Notes under the pieces: model-generated
What the model was told of the DNA's origin: nothing
Databases searched by the model: none
What the model saw: only the letters and a program-made list of their open reading frames with translations
Shown here: positions 8,196 to 16,252 of the stretch, one piece after another
Numbering within the stretch: the first letter of the stretch is position 1
How the letters are laid out: each line of letters opens with the position of its first letter
Made by a program: the position numbers and the translations under genes
Assembly: GCA_041685115.1 (NCBI GenBank)
Contig: JAWLGK010000001.1
Coordinates: 62,001 to 126,000 of the forward strand
DNA: 64,000 bases
Source: JALOAT01 sp041685115
GTDB taxonomy: Bacteria; Pseudomonadota; Gammaproteobacteria; Thiohalomonadales; Thiohalomonadaceae
Direction of reading: 5' to 3'

Positions 8196-10052
8196 TCACT
8201 TATAAACCACCTGCGCCTTAACATCTGCCATCACCTTTTTCGCAAACGCCTGATACGCCTTCGTTGACTCCGGTGAGCACACGTTGCCTTTGGTGCGGTC
8301 GTCGAACACTCGCTTTACGGTGAGTGTGTTGCCCTTGAGCTGGTAGCGGGCGCTGTAGGAGAGCGCGGCATCAGCGATGGTGAGGTCGTCGGGGATGGCG
8401 AGGATCTTTATGTCGTCGGGGAATTCATACACGTATTCTTCGGTGGAGCTGCCGCTGGAGCACGCGATTTCCGTGCTCTCGACAGGCTCCACGGCAGCGT
8501 AGGCGAAGCGCATGATGGGAGCGTCGCTGAAGATGACCGGCTCAATGTGGAACCCACCGGCGCCGGGGCGCTGCACGAAATTCTTGCGGTCGAATTGGAC
8601 CTTGTAGGCATAGTCGGCGCGCAGTTCGGTCGCGTCGGCCAGTTCAATGGCGCCGCTGCCGATCCAACCCTGACGCCGAAACCAGTTCTCGACCACTTTC
8701 TCTTCGTCTTCCTTGGAGAGCCTGCGCTTCCATGACCGCGTGTCGAGGGAAAACATGCCTTTCTGTGATACTTCGGCTTGGCCGCTCGCGGAGCCGTCGG
8801 CAAGCAGCTTGATCACGGTCTTCATGTGCTGCTGGTTGTCGCCGATGGCCGTGGCGGGCGTGCGCGTGCCGTCGCGGTGGCCTTCGACCCACAGCACGGG
8901 TTTGTCCGCCACCCGGAACGGGAGCATGCCGAAGGGAACGGTCGCCGCGGTGGAGTCCACGTAGACATCGAAATCAGGTATGTAATTGATGACGTGGTTC
9001 ACGTGGGAGACCACCGGGATCTTCGGAAGCCTGTACGCGCTGCCCGCGTTTACCAAAGCCTGGATGCTCTTAATACCTTTGGCGGCGAGCAAGGCTTGCA
9101 ACAGGGTCGAGTGGTCTTTGCAATCGCCCATTCGGTTGTCGAGGATGAAATCCGTGTCGTGCGGCACCACTGCGCCTACGCCGATGCAGTTGCCCGCGTA
9201 GGTGATGTGGGTGGCGACCCAGTCGTACAGCGCCCTGGCCTGATCACGCGGCGTGGTCTTACCGGCCGTAATTTCGTCCGCGAGGTTTTGGATTCGATCC
9301 GTAATGGCCGACTTGGGTGTGGCACGAGCGCCATAGGCTTCGGCGATCTCGGCGTAGGAGCGGAACGTTGAAAACGCGTAGCCGGGGTCCTTCTCCTTGT
9401 CGTACACCGAGAAGTCGCGGCGCTCACTCTTGATGGGATTGGGGTTGGCGTAGGCCCATTCGATGATCTTGCGGCCGTTCTTCTCCGTGACGCGCTCGTT
9501 CATCTGCCGTGCCTCGTACTGCGCCCATAGGGTATTCGGGTAATCCACGCGGATACGCACGTCGTCAAAGGCGTAGACGCGGGGGAATGTCGCATACTCG
9601 GAAAACTGGCGAGGGAACATGGGCTCGGTCTGCACGATCTTGTACGCGAGCACCAGGGTGTCGCCCACGGCCACGTCGGGGAATACGACGGTCAGCTTCG
9701 TGTAATCCGAGAACACCGGCGCGTCCTCGTCGCGGCCCTTGTTCACTTTTACCTGAAAATTGTTCTTGGGAACGTCGATGCGGCGGCCATCGCCTTTGCG
9801 GGTGAAGGCCTCTATGACGTCGGCTTTCTGGATGCTGGTGCTGTAGCTAATGAAGGTCTCTTTTGCCTCCTCGACGGCGCGCTCTTTCAACACCTTCTTC
9901 TCCCAGCGGTAGGTCTCTTCGTGGGAGCTATCGTCGTTCAGGCGGTAATCGATCTGGTAATGCGTGTAGCGGATGGGGATGTCGGGGGAAGAATCGGCGG
10001 CCACGGGACCGGTGGTGAGCAGGAACAGTACGGCGAGAACGCGTGTGGTCAC
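8196..10052 (-). CDS. exported DUF3857 / transglutaminase-like protein
   Basis: The product has 618 aa from a GTG at 10052. That codon is preceded by AGGGAG at 7-8 nt and gives a clean signal peptide (VTTRVLAVLFLLTTG...VAADSS). ATGs at 10076 and 10091 are in frame but lack this spacing. A DUF3857 domain occupies about 20-235. A transglutaminase-like core follows near 260-380, with MGDCKDHSTLL carrying the catalytic Cys, HVNHVINYI supplying the His, and DVYVDSTA the Asp. The triad looks complete, so a periplasmic cysteine peptidase or amidase-like activity is possible. The substrate is unknown. It lies alone on the minus strand inside the accessory island, between two plus-strand blocks. Confidence 0.82.
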   Translation of the reverse strand: MTTRVLAVLFLLTTGPVAADSSPDIPIRYTHYQIDYRLNDDSSHEETYRWEKKVLKERAVEEAKETFISYSTSIQKADVIEAFTRKGDGRRIDVPKNNFQVKVNKGRDEDAPVFSDYTKLTVVFPDVAVGDTLVLAYKIVQTEPMFPRQFSEYATFPRVYAFDDVRIRVDYPNTLWAQYEARQMNERVTEKNGRKIIEWAYANPNPIKSERRDFSVYDKEKDPGYAFSTFRSYAEIAEAYGARATPKSAITDRIQNLADEITAGKTTPRDQARALYDWVATHITYAGNCIGVGAVVPHDTDFILDNRMGDCKDHSTLLQALLAAKGIKSIQALVNAGSAYRLPKIPVVSHVNHVINYIPDFDVYVDSTAATVPFGMLPFRVADKPVLWVEGHRDGTRTPATAIGDNQQHMKTVIKLLADGSASGQAEVSQKGMFSLDTRSWKRRLSKEDEEKVVENWFRRQGWIGSGAIELADATELRADYAYKVQFDRKNFVQRPGAGGFHIEPVIFSDAPIMRFAYAAVEPVESTEIACSSGSSTEEYVYEFPDDIKILAIPDDLTIADAALSYSARYQLKGNTLTVKRVFDDRTKGNVCSPESTKAYQAFAKKVMADVKAQVVYK

Positions 10053-10350
10053 TTTTTTTCTCCCTGTGAACGTCATGGGTCCGCTCGGCATGAGTGGGAA
10101 ATCGCGGCACCGAGACGTGCCGGGTTCGAACGGATCCGCCCCCGGACCTGCCGTTGTCCCTGGCCGGTGACTAACCTAATCACATGTCACGCTAGACCTG
10201 CAAGCCGAGCACGGAGCACCGCTGTCACCCGAGACCGGAGTCTTGTTTGTTGCCCAGGCAAGAGGAACGACTTGGCCCGTTGATTCCATAGCGTTAAACG
10301 CAGGTGAACGTGACGGGCCTACCGACCTTCCCGATGACTGGGGTATAGTG

Positions 10351-12123
10351 ATGTCCCTTCTCTCGGCAGCTTCTTCGGCAATACAAGGACTTGCGCCCTT
10401 GGCCTCCTCCCAGCTCAACCTCGACATCTGCTCGCAACCCGGCCCCGCATCGCCGACGGTCGCGGCTGCCGTGGAGGCGCTGGCGGGCCAGAGCGGCATC
10501 GAGGCGAGAGGGGCGATCTTCACCCGCGCCGAGGTGGTGGAGTTCATCCTCGACCTCGCCGGCTACACCGCAGACCGGCCGCTCCATCGCATGCGCTTTC
10601 TTGAACCCTCCTTCGGTGGCGGCGAGTTTCTCCTCGCCGCGGTGCGCCGCCTCCTTGCCGCATGGCGCGCCTCCGATGCCCAACCGGCCATCGACCAGCT
10701 CAGCAACGCGGTGCGCGCCGTCGAACTCCATCGCGACACCTTCGCCGCCACCCGCGACGCACTCATCCAACTGCTCAAGCAGGAGGGCATCGCCGCCCGC
10801 GTCGCCGTGACCCTCGCCGATCACTGGTTGGTGCAGGATGACTTCCTACTCGTGCCCCTCGAAGGCGCGTTCGACGTGATCGCCGGCAACCCGCCCTATG
10901 TGCGCCAGGAGCTCATTCCCGCGCCCCTGCTGGCCGAATATCGCAGCCGCTACCCGACCCTCTACGACCGGGCCGATCTCTACGTCCCCTTCATCGAACG
11001 CTCCCTGTCGCTGCTCGCCGACAAGGGCAACCTGGGTTTCATCTGCGCCGACCGATGGATGAAAAACCGCTACGGCGGTCCGCTCCGGGAACTGGTCGCC
11101 AGCCGCTTCCACCTCAAGGTCTACGTGGACATGGTGGACACCCCCGCCTTCCACAGCGACGTGATCGCCTATCCGGCCATTACCGTCATCAGCCGGGAAG
11201 CGACGGGCACCACCCGCATCGCCCACCGCCCGCCCATCGACGCTGCCGCGCTCACCGCGCTGGCGCAGGAGCTGACGGCGGAGGCGTTGCCCGGCAACGG
11301 CAAGGTGCGCGAACTCGCCTGCGTGGCCCAGGGCGATGAACCCTGGCTGCTCGAATCATCGGACCAGATGGCCCTCATCCGCCGCCTGGAACAGGCCTAC
11401 CCCACCCTCGAAGAGGCCGGCTGCAAGGTCGGCATCGGCGTCGCGACCGGCGCCGACAAGGCCTTCATCGGCGACTTCGAAGCCCTCGACGTGGAACCGG
11501 ACCGGAAGCTCCCGCTCGCCACCACGCGCGACATCCAGAGCGGCGAAGTCCACTGGCGCGGCCAGGGCGTGATCAACCCCTTCGCCGACGAAGGCGGGCT
11601 GGTCGATCTCAATGCCTACCCCCGACTGCGCCGCTACCTCGAAGCGCGCAAAGAGGTCATCGCCGCCCGCCACTGCGCGCAGAAGTCGCCGGCCGGCTGG
11701 TATCGCACCATCGACCGCATCTTCCCGGCCCTCACCCACAAACCGAAGCTCCTGATCCCCGACATCAAGGGCGCGGCCCATATCGTCTACGAGCCCGGCG
11801 AACTCTACCCGCACCACAACCTCTACTACGTGACCTCCGAGACCTGGAACCTGCGCGCCTTGCAGGCGGTGCTCCTCTCCGAAGTCACCCGCCTGTTCAT
11901 GGCGACCTACTCCACCAAAATGCGCGGCGGCTACCTGCGCTTCCAGGCCCAATACCTGCGCCGCCTGCGCATCCCCGAGTGGCGCGATGTCCCCGAGCCC
12001 CTGCGCGCGGAGCTGATCGAAGCCGCCACCAAGCGCGACATCGCCGCCTGCGACCGGGCCACCTTCCGGCTCTACGGACTGACGCAGGAAGAACAATCGG
12101 CCCTCGGGGGCAACGGAGAGTAG
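10351..12123 (+). CDS. N6-adenine DNA methyltransferase of XhoI/PaeR7I-type R-M system
   Basis: The product has 590 aa from ATG 10351. An in-frame codon at 10243 exists, but the added 36 residues look non-coding. The SAM motif I FLEPSFGGGEFL is at about 81-92 and the catalytic motif IV NPPY at about 180-183, in the order of gamma-type adenine methyltransferases. The C-terminal half is a target-recognition region. The next gene, 1 nt after the TAG stop, is a PaeR7I-family endonuclease whose relatives cut CTCGAG. The likely role is therefore methylating A in CTCGAG to protect the host; this specificity is inferred from the partner. Confidence 0.9.
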   Translation: MSLLSAASSAIQGLAPLASSQLNLDICSQPGPASPTVAAAVEALAGQSGIEARGAIFTRAEVVEFILDLAGYTADRPLHRMRFLEPSFGGGEFLLAAVRRLLAAWRASDAQPAIDQLSNAVRAVELHRDTFAATRDALIQLLKQEGIAARVAVTLADHWLVQDDFLLVPLEGAFDVIAGNPPYVRQELIPAPLLAEYRSRYPTLYDRADLYVPFIERSLSLLADKGNLGFICADRWMKNRYGGPLRELVASRFHLKVYVDMVDTPAFHSDVIAYPAITVISREATGTTRIAHRPPIDAAALTALAQELTAEALPGNGKVRELACVAQGDEPWLLESSDQMALIRRLEQAYPTLEEAGCKVGIGVATGADKAFIGDFEALDVEPDRKLPLATTRDIQSGEVHWRGQGVINPFADEGGLVDLNAYPRLRRYLEARKEVIAARHCAQKSPAGWYRTIDRIFPALTHKPKLLIPDIKGAAHIVYEPGELYPHHNLYYVTSETWNLRALQAVLLSEVTRLFMATYSTKMRGGYLRFQAQYLRRLRIPEWRDVPEPLRAELIEAATKRDIAACDRATFRLYGLTQEEQSALGGNGE

Positions 12124-12864
12124 ATGGCCCTGGATCTGGTGAATTACGAGCGCAAGGCCCGCGAAGCCGTGCAGGCCTTCTGGGGCAACCGCGAAGCGGC
12201 GCGGAAGAAACAGATCGAATCAGGCAAGGCCGATCAAGGCGAGCGGGCCGGCGTCACCGCCGGCAAGAACATGGACGGATTCATCGCCCTGGTTTGCGAC
12301 ATCGTCCGCGCCAACGGCCTCGCCCACGCAGACATCCACCAGAAACGCGCACTCCTGACCCTGCCCGGCTACTTCCGCCCGACCAAGCTGTGGGACCTGC
12401 TGGTCATCCACAAAGGCCAGCTCATCGCCGCCATCGAAATGAAGAGCCACGTCGGCCCCTCGTTCAGCAACAACTTCAACAACCAAACCGAAGAGGCCAT
12501 CGGCACGGCCCATGACCTCTGGACCGCCTACCGAGAAGGCGCCTTCGGCCAGCAGCCCCGCCCCTTCGTCGGCTGGCTGATGCACGTGGAAGACGCCCCG
12601 AAGTCACGCCGCCCGGTTACCGACAACTCGCCCCACTTCCCCGTGCTGCCGGAGTTCAAGGGCGCCTGTTACCTGGAACGCTACGACCTGCTGTGCAAGA
12701 AGCTGGTGCAGGAGCAGCTCTACACAACGGCGTCGATCATCACCTCAACGCGGGAGGCGGTGGACACGGGCAAGTATTCAGCGCTTTCTCCCATGACGGA
12801 CCTCAAGACGTTTGTGACGGCGTTGGCAGGGCATGTTGCGGCCGAGGCGGCGCGGATTGGGTGA
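12124..12864 (+). CDS. PaeR7I-family type II restriction endonuclease
   Basis: The product has 246 aa, the same length as PaeR7I, and is similar throughout to the XhoI/PaeR7I family. Candidate catalytic residues are D91 (KLWDLLV) and E105/K107 (IEMKSH), a PD-(D/E)xK-like arrangement. It begins immediately after the methyltransferase stop. By family, it should cleave unmethylated CTCGAG. The final 38 codons are duplicated as a degraded fragment at 6244-6358, so a second copy once existed or recombination moved part of one. The gene is full length with no frameshift. Confidence 0.92.
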   Translation: MALDLVNYERKAREAVQAFWGNREAARKKQIESGKADQGERAGVTAGKNMDGFIALVCDIVRANGLAHADIHQKRALLTLPGYFRPTKLWDLLVIHKGQLIAAIEMKSHVGPSFSNNFNNQTEEAIGTAHDLWTAYREGAFGQQPRPFVGWLMHVEDAPKSRRPVTDNSPHFPVLPEFKGACYLERYDLLCKKLVQEQLYTTASIITSTREAVDTGKYSALSPMTDLKTFVTALAGHVAAEAARIG

Positions 12865-12972
12865 GAATGTTGCGTGATCTTCACGCCCAGTCCGCCGCTC
12901 CGCTATAAGGTCTTGACGGCTCTCCGGGCCTTTTCCATAGTGCCAACGGAAACTCCACGGAAGGAACCTCCG

Positions 12973-13242
12973 ATGCCGGTCATATCCATGTTTTACGGCC
13001 TCCTTGTCCGTATGTACTTTTTCGACACCGACCGTCACCATGTACCCCATGTGCATGTGGAGTACGCGGGCACAAACGCCGTATTCGACATCGTCCATGG
13101 TGAAATCCTCTCGGGCGAGATCCCGAAGTCCAAGGCCCGGCTGGTCCAGGCCTGGATCGAATTGCATCGCGACGAACTCATGGCGGACTGGCAACTGGCG
13201 CTGGAAGGGCAACAATTGTTCAAGATTGATCCGCTCAAGTGA
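12973..13242 (+). CDS. DUF4160 family protein
   Basis: The product has 89 aa. It contains MFYGLLVRMYFFDTDRHHVP, then HVHVEYAG and a WQLAL C-terminal helix, the DUF4160 pattern with its histidine cluster. Upstream GGAAGGAACC supports ATG 12973. Eight nt separate it from a DUF2442 gene. DUF4160-DUF2442 pairs are widespread and have the size and mobility of toxin-antitoxin modules, but no activity is established to my knowledge. It lies 108 nt after the R-M pair and may have travelled with it. Confidence 0.85.
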   Translation: MPVISMFYGLLVRMYFFDTDRHHVPHVHVEYAGTNAVFDIVHGEILSGEIPKSKARLVQAWIELHRDELMADWQLALEGQQLFKIDPLK

Positions 13243-13249
13243 GGCAGAG

Positions 13250-13534
13250 ATGAGCGAATTACCGCAACTTGAAGTCGCGGAACCCATCGGGGACTATCAA
13301 CTGCGCCTCCACTTCAGCAATGGCGAAGTTCGGTTGTTCGACGTGCGCCCCTACCTCGACAAAGGCATCTTCCAGGAGCTGCGCGACCCCGCCTACTTCC
13401 GTACTGTGCGCGTCGACAATGAAGCGGTCACCTGGCCGCATGAACAGGACTTCAGCCCCGAGACGCTGTACCTGCGTAGTCGTCCGGAAATTGAAATGGG
13501 CGCGGAAGGCAAAAGGCAAGACCTGACCCCATAG
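13250..13534 (+). CDS. DUF2442 family protein
   Basis: The product has 94 aa. EVAEPIGDYQLRLHFSNGEV, then RLFDVRPYL and AVTWPHEQDFSPETLY match DUF2442, a small beta-rich domain. It follows the DUF4160 gene by 8 nt, so the two are cotranscribed. The last residues, GKRQDLTP, come from a dispersed repeat (AAGACCTGACCCC) that also ends the RhuM remnant at 14139. The natural C-terminus has therefore probably been replaced by repeat sequence. Confidence 0.85.
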   Translation: MSELPQLEVAEPIGDYQLRLHFSNGEVRLFDVRPYLDKGIFQELRDPAYFRTVRVDNEAVTWPHEQDFSPETLYLRSRPEIEMGAEGKRQDLTP

Positions 13535-14139
13535 ATAAAGCCGAAACCCAGCGTTTCTTCGCCACCATGCAGAACAAGATGCACTACGCCGCCACCGGCC
13601 TGACCGCCGCCGAGATCATCCGCCAGCGTGCCGATGCGGACAAACCCAACATGGGCGCGACCAACTGGAAAGGCAGCCAGGTGCTCAAGCGCGACGTTGG
13701 CACCGCCAAGAACTACCTCGACAACCGGGAGATCGACACCCTCAACCGCATCACCGTGATGTTCCTCGACCAGGCCGATTTCCGCGCCCAGCGGCGCCAA
13801 GACATCCGCATGGGCGATTGGGAAGCCTTTCTGGACAAATTCCTGCACGACACCGAATTGCCGGTGCTCGCCGGCGCAGGCCGGATGAGCCGCGAAGATG
13901 CGTTGGCGTGGGCAGAAGGCCAATACGACGCCTTCGCCGAGCGCCGCCGGCTCGCCGCGGAAGCCGAGGCCGAAGCGCGGTATGTGGAGGATTTGAAGGC
14001 GACCGCAAAATCGTTGGGGGCCGAGCGGAAACAACCGGCGAAGAAGCGCCGACGCAGCGAGAAGGGTGGCGGAGAGGAGCAGCCAGCAGATGGAAGCACC
14101 GGCGAGCCAGCAGGCAAAAGGAAAGACCTGACCCCGTGA
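13534..14139 (+). pseudogene. RhuM-family gene fragment, C-terminal part
   Basis: The frame opens at 13528 and RhuM similarity begins at 13534 with DKAETQRFFATMQNKMHYAA. It continues through TGLTAAEIIRQRADADKPNM, DIRMGDWEAFLDKFL and AEGQYDAFAERRRL, the C-terminal half of RhuM proteins. A methionine at 13567 could start a truncated 190-aa product. The DNA-contacting N-terminal part is missing here but a piece of it lies at 7744-7929. The tail, a Lys/Arg-rich stretch, ends GKRKDLTP in the same dispersed repeat as the DUF2442 gene. The natural stop has been lost. Confidence 0.8.
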
Positions 14140-14262
14140 TCCTGTTCATCGTATTTCACTTTCTTCCCTGCTAAAAGATCAGTACTCACACCTGGATTCA
14201 GGGCGATTCCGGGGGAGGCAGCTAAATAAATCTGTTCCCTTTGTCTTCGTGCCCATCTGGCC
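14113..14262. repeat. dispersed repeat halves AAGACCTGACCCC and AAATAAATCTGTTCCC
   Basis: AGGCAAAAGGAAAGACC and TGACCCC (14114-14136) match 13507-13530 with one or two differences. A TAAATCTGTTCCCT half-element follows at 14227-14240. They border the RhuM remnant on both sides. No gene is seen in 14140-14262. Confidence 0.6.
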
Positions 14263-14952
14263 TCACACATCCTCGCCTTCTTCGGGACCACTCGCGCTGT
14301 CATACCGCCGTTCCGCCAGCCATTGCAGACGTTTCGCTTGCGTGAGCAGCGTCTTCCGTAAGCCCGTACTGACTAGTCGTTCGCTGATAACCTGCGCGAG
14401 GCGACCGAGAATCAGCGCGCGCCGTGCGATCCTGAAATCGGGATGCTTCCGGATCTCGTGGACCTGGTCGGATACGATGCGACGACGAAAAGAGGGGGGA
14501 ATTGTGATGGCGATGGTCGGAGTCGGCGGATCTTTTTCATTTAGAACTGCGTTGAACTTCGATTCAGCAATGGCTTTTTCAAAGACGGCGTATTCGAGCG
14601 CGTTCAAGATCGCGCACGCCTCTTCGTATTTTGCTTTGTCCGATTTCTTGGTCACGCCCTCGTAATCGACCAACGGCCACACTTCGATCTCGTAGACCTC
14701 GAACGGATCGAGAACGGACATCGCGACGGCATCGGTGCGCTGATTGGTTAAGTGCCGGCGGATTCGTGTCCGAAGCATCTCGTTGGTCTGGCCAACGTAA
14801 ATGGGCTCGCCGTCGTAATCAAAAAAAGCGTAAACACCGTAGGTGTAGTTTCCTACTTTCCGCCCTGCGAACTCGCTATTAAGGAAAGCTGCCAAATTTG
14901 CTCGAAGATCGTTCGTCTCAAAAGGAGGAACTCGGATATCGTCATCTTTCAT
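14263..14952 (-). CDS. GIY-YIG family nuclease
   Basis: The product has 229 aa. The GIY-YIG core is at about 38-75: YGVYAFFDYDGEPIYVGQTN followed by LRTRIRRHL, giving the G-[IV]-Y...Y-[IV]-G motif, the following Tyr-rich strand and the catalytic Arg. The C-terminal half is helical and unassigned. It is the last gene of the minus-strand operon and starts 12 nt after the vsr stop. GIY-YIG enzymes include restriction endonucleases such as Eco29kI, so this could be a second cleaving subunit or a repair nuclease working with Vsr. The context does not decide which. Confidence 0.8.
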   Translation of the reverse strand: MKDDDIRVPPFETNDLRANLAAFLNSEFAGRKVGNYTYGVYAFFDYDGEPIYVGQTNEMLRTRIRRHLTNQRTDAVAMSVLDPFEVYEIEVWPLVDYEGVTKKSDKAKYEEACAILNALEYAVFEKAIAESKFNAVLNEKDPPTPTIAITIPPSFRRRIVSDQVHEIRKHPDFRIARRALILGRLAQVISERLVSTGLRKTLLTQAKRLQWLAERRYDSASGPEEGEDV

Positions 14953-14964
14953 CGGTACAACGGC

Positions 14965-15435
14965 CTATTGTCGTTCGTTCGTGCCATCGAGAAACTGCGT
15001 GAGCTTGCCTGTCAGCGCCTCGGCGTCCCGTATTTCACACTCCCAAACCACCAAGATATCCCATCCCAGCTTTTCTAGCGACGCTCGATGCTCGGCATCT
15101 CTCTCGAAATTGCGGGCAATCTTCATTTTCCAGTAGGGCCGGTTCTCCTTTGGCACCCTAGCTCCGCGCCGGCACGAATGGCGGTGCCAAAAACAGCCGT
15201 GAACGAAAATAGCCTTCTTTCGTCCTACGAACGCGATGTCGGGCTTTCCCGGGAGATCTTTCTGATGGAGCCGGTAGCCGGTCTTTCCCAACGCACGCAG
15301 CAGGCGACGAACGGCTATTTCTGGTGATGTGTCACGGGAGCGGACGGCGCGCATCGTGCGCGACCGCTCGGGGGAGGGCGTTTTGTTACGCTCTGCGGAT
15401 TGGGGTTGCGTCGGATTCTCGCTGGACTTGCCCAT
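14965..15435 (-). CDS. vsr: very short patch repair endonuclease Vsr
   Basis: The product has 156 aa. RSRTMRAVRSRDTSPEIAVR, LPGKPDIAFVGRKKAIFVHG (catalytic Asp), CFWHRH and the late LGWDILVVWECEI are all Vsr hallmarks, including the zinc-ligand Cys/His set. Vsr nicks 5' of the T in T:G mismatches produced by deamination of 5-methylcytosine at the partner methyltransferase site. Its presence therefore indicates that the C5 methyltransferase of this operon creates m5C. Its start lies 50 nt inside the preceding endonuclease gene, an overlap that implies coupling. Confidence 0.95.
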   Translation of the reverse strand: MGKSSENPTQPQSAERNKTPSPERSRTMRAVRSRDTSPEIAVRRLLRALGKTGYRLHQKDLPGKPDIAFVGRKKAIFVHGCFWHRHSCRRGARVPKENRPYWKMKIARNFERDAEHRASLEKLGWDILVVWECEIRDAEALTGKLTQFLDGTNERQ

Positions 15436-16252
15436 CGCGTATCACCCGCGTCGTGCGAACCGTTTCAGCGCCGTGGTGAGCCACTTCGAATTCTACATAG
15501 CTAACCTCGGAGTCACGGCCTTGAAAACAGTCATGGAATGCCTTCAGCAACTGAACATCATCGAGGCGCTGCGGTAATGGGTGAGGGTTATTGCGCGGGC
15601 TCGGTATCGTGGCAGGCAGAACGTAAATGCAGGGCGGAGGTAAAGCGAACGGCCCAGCGGTGGTACGGCGGTTGTTGTCACTGTTCTCATCTCCGGCTTT
15701 CGGACACGGGCGGCCGATCGTACCGCAGACCATATCCCAGACAATGATCCCGTCAACGCGCTGCTCACGGAAGATGATTTCCGCGCTCAGGCGCGTGTGG
15801 ATGCCCGACCACGCATTGTGCCGAGGGTCGGCACCCGGGTTAGTGCACACACTCCAGATTATGAATTCTTCGGCATTCGGTGGCCGCTCGAAAATGTTTG
15901 TATTGTTGCCATCGAGACAGCCCTTGAGTTCGATTACTGCCGTGCGGCCAGAGTTCATGCGCACGACGTAATCGTGGCGATTTGCTTCTCCTGCGGATTC
16001 CCAGTCGCGAATAAACCCTTTGTCCTGCATGTGATTCAGCACGTGCTGAACGAATTCCCGCTTCTCGCGCATGGTCGCGGAGAATTGTCCGCGCACCCGC
16101 TCGATCGCGCCGCGAAAAACACCGCTGTTGTAGAACTCGTTCTCGCCGAGGCCGTGCTCTCCGATCTTGTGCGCCTCGGTTTTCAGGCTTTCTGCGTACT
16201 CCTCGATCAGCCTGCGGAGGTTGCTGTTTTGCTCACAAGGAATGATGCTCAT
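15386..16252 (-). CDS. putative restriction endonuclease partner of the C5 methyltransferase
   Basis: The product has 288 aa. I do not recognise a named family. RHDYVVRMNSGRTAVIELKG (about 90-111) fits a PD-(D/E)xK nuclease core, with D in HDYVV and E-L-K as the second half. The gene overlaps the methyltransferase by 4 nt (ATGA) and Vsr by 50 nt, so it lies between the two partners, as expected for the R of an R-M system. The specificity is unknown. Its C-terminal 80 residues are Pro/His rich and less conserved-looking. Confidence 0.65.
   Translation of the reverse strand: MSIIPCEQNSNLRRLIEEYAESLKTEAHKIGEHGLGENEFYNSGVFRGAIERVRGQFSATMREKREFVQHVLNHMQDKGFIRDWESAGEANRHDYVVRMNSGRTAVIELKGCLDGNNTNIFERPPNAEEFIIWSVCTNPGADPRHNAWSGIHTRLSAEIIFREQRVDGIIVWDMVCGTIGRPCPKAGDENSDNNRRTTAGPFALPPPCIYVLPATIPSPRNNPHPLPQRLDDVQLLKAFHDCFQGRDSEVSYVEFEVAHHGAETVRTTRVIRDGQVQRESDATPIRRA

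Noticed and set aside
8196..10052. The transglutaminase gene as part of the R-M system
   Set aside because: It is on the opposite strand, exported by its signal peptide, and has no link to DNA processing.
10110..10170. tRNA-like GGTTCGAA stretch
   Set aside because: No acceptor, D or anticodon stems pair around it.
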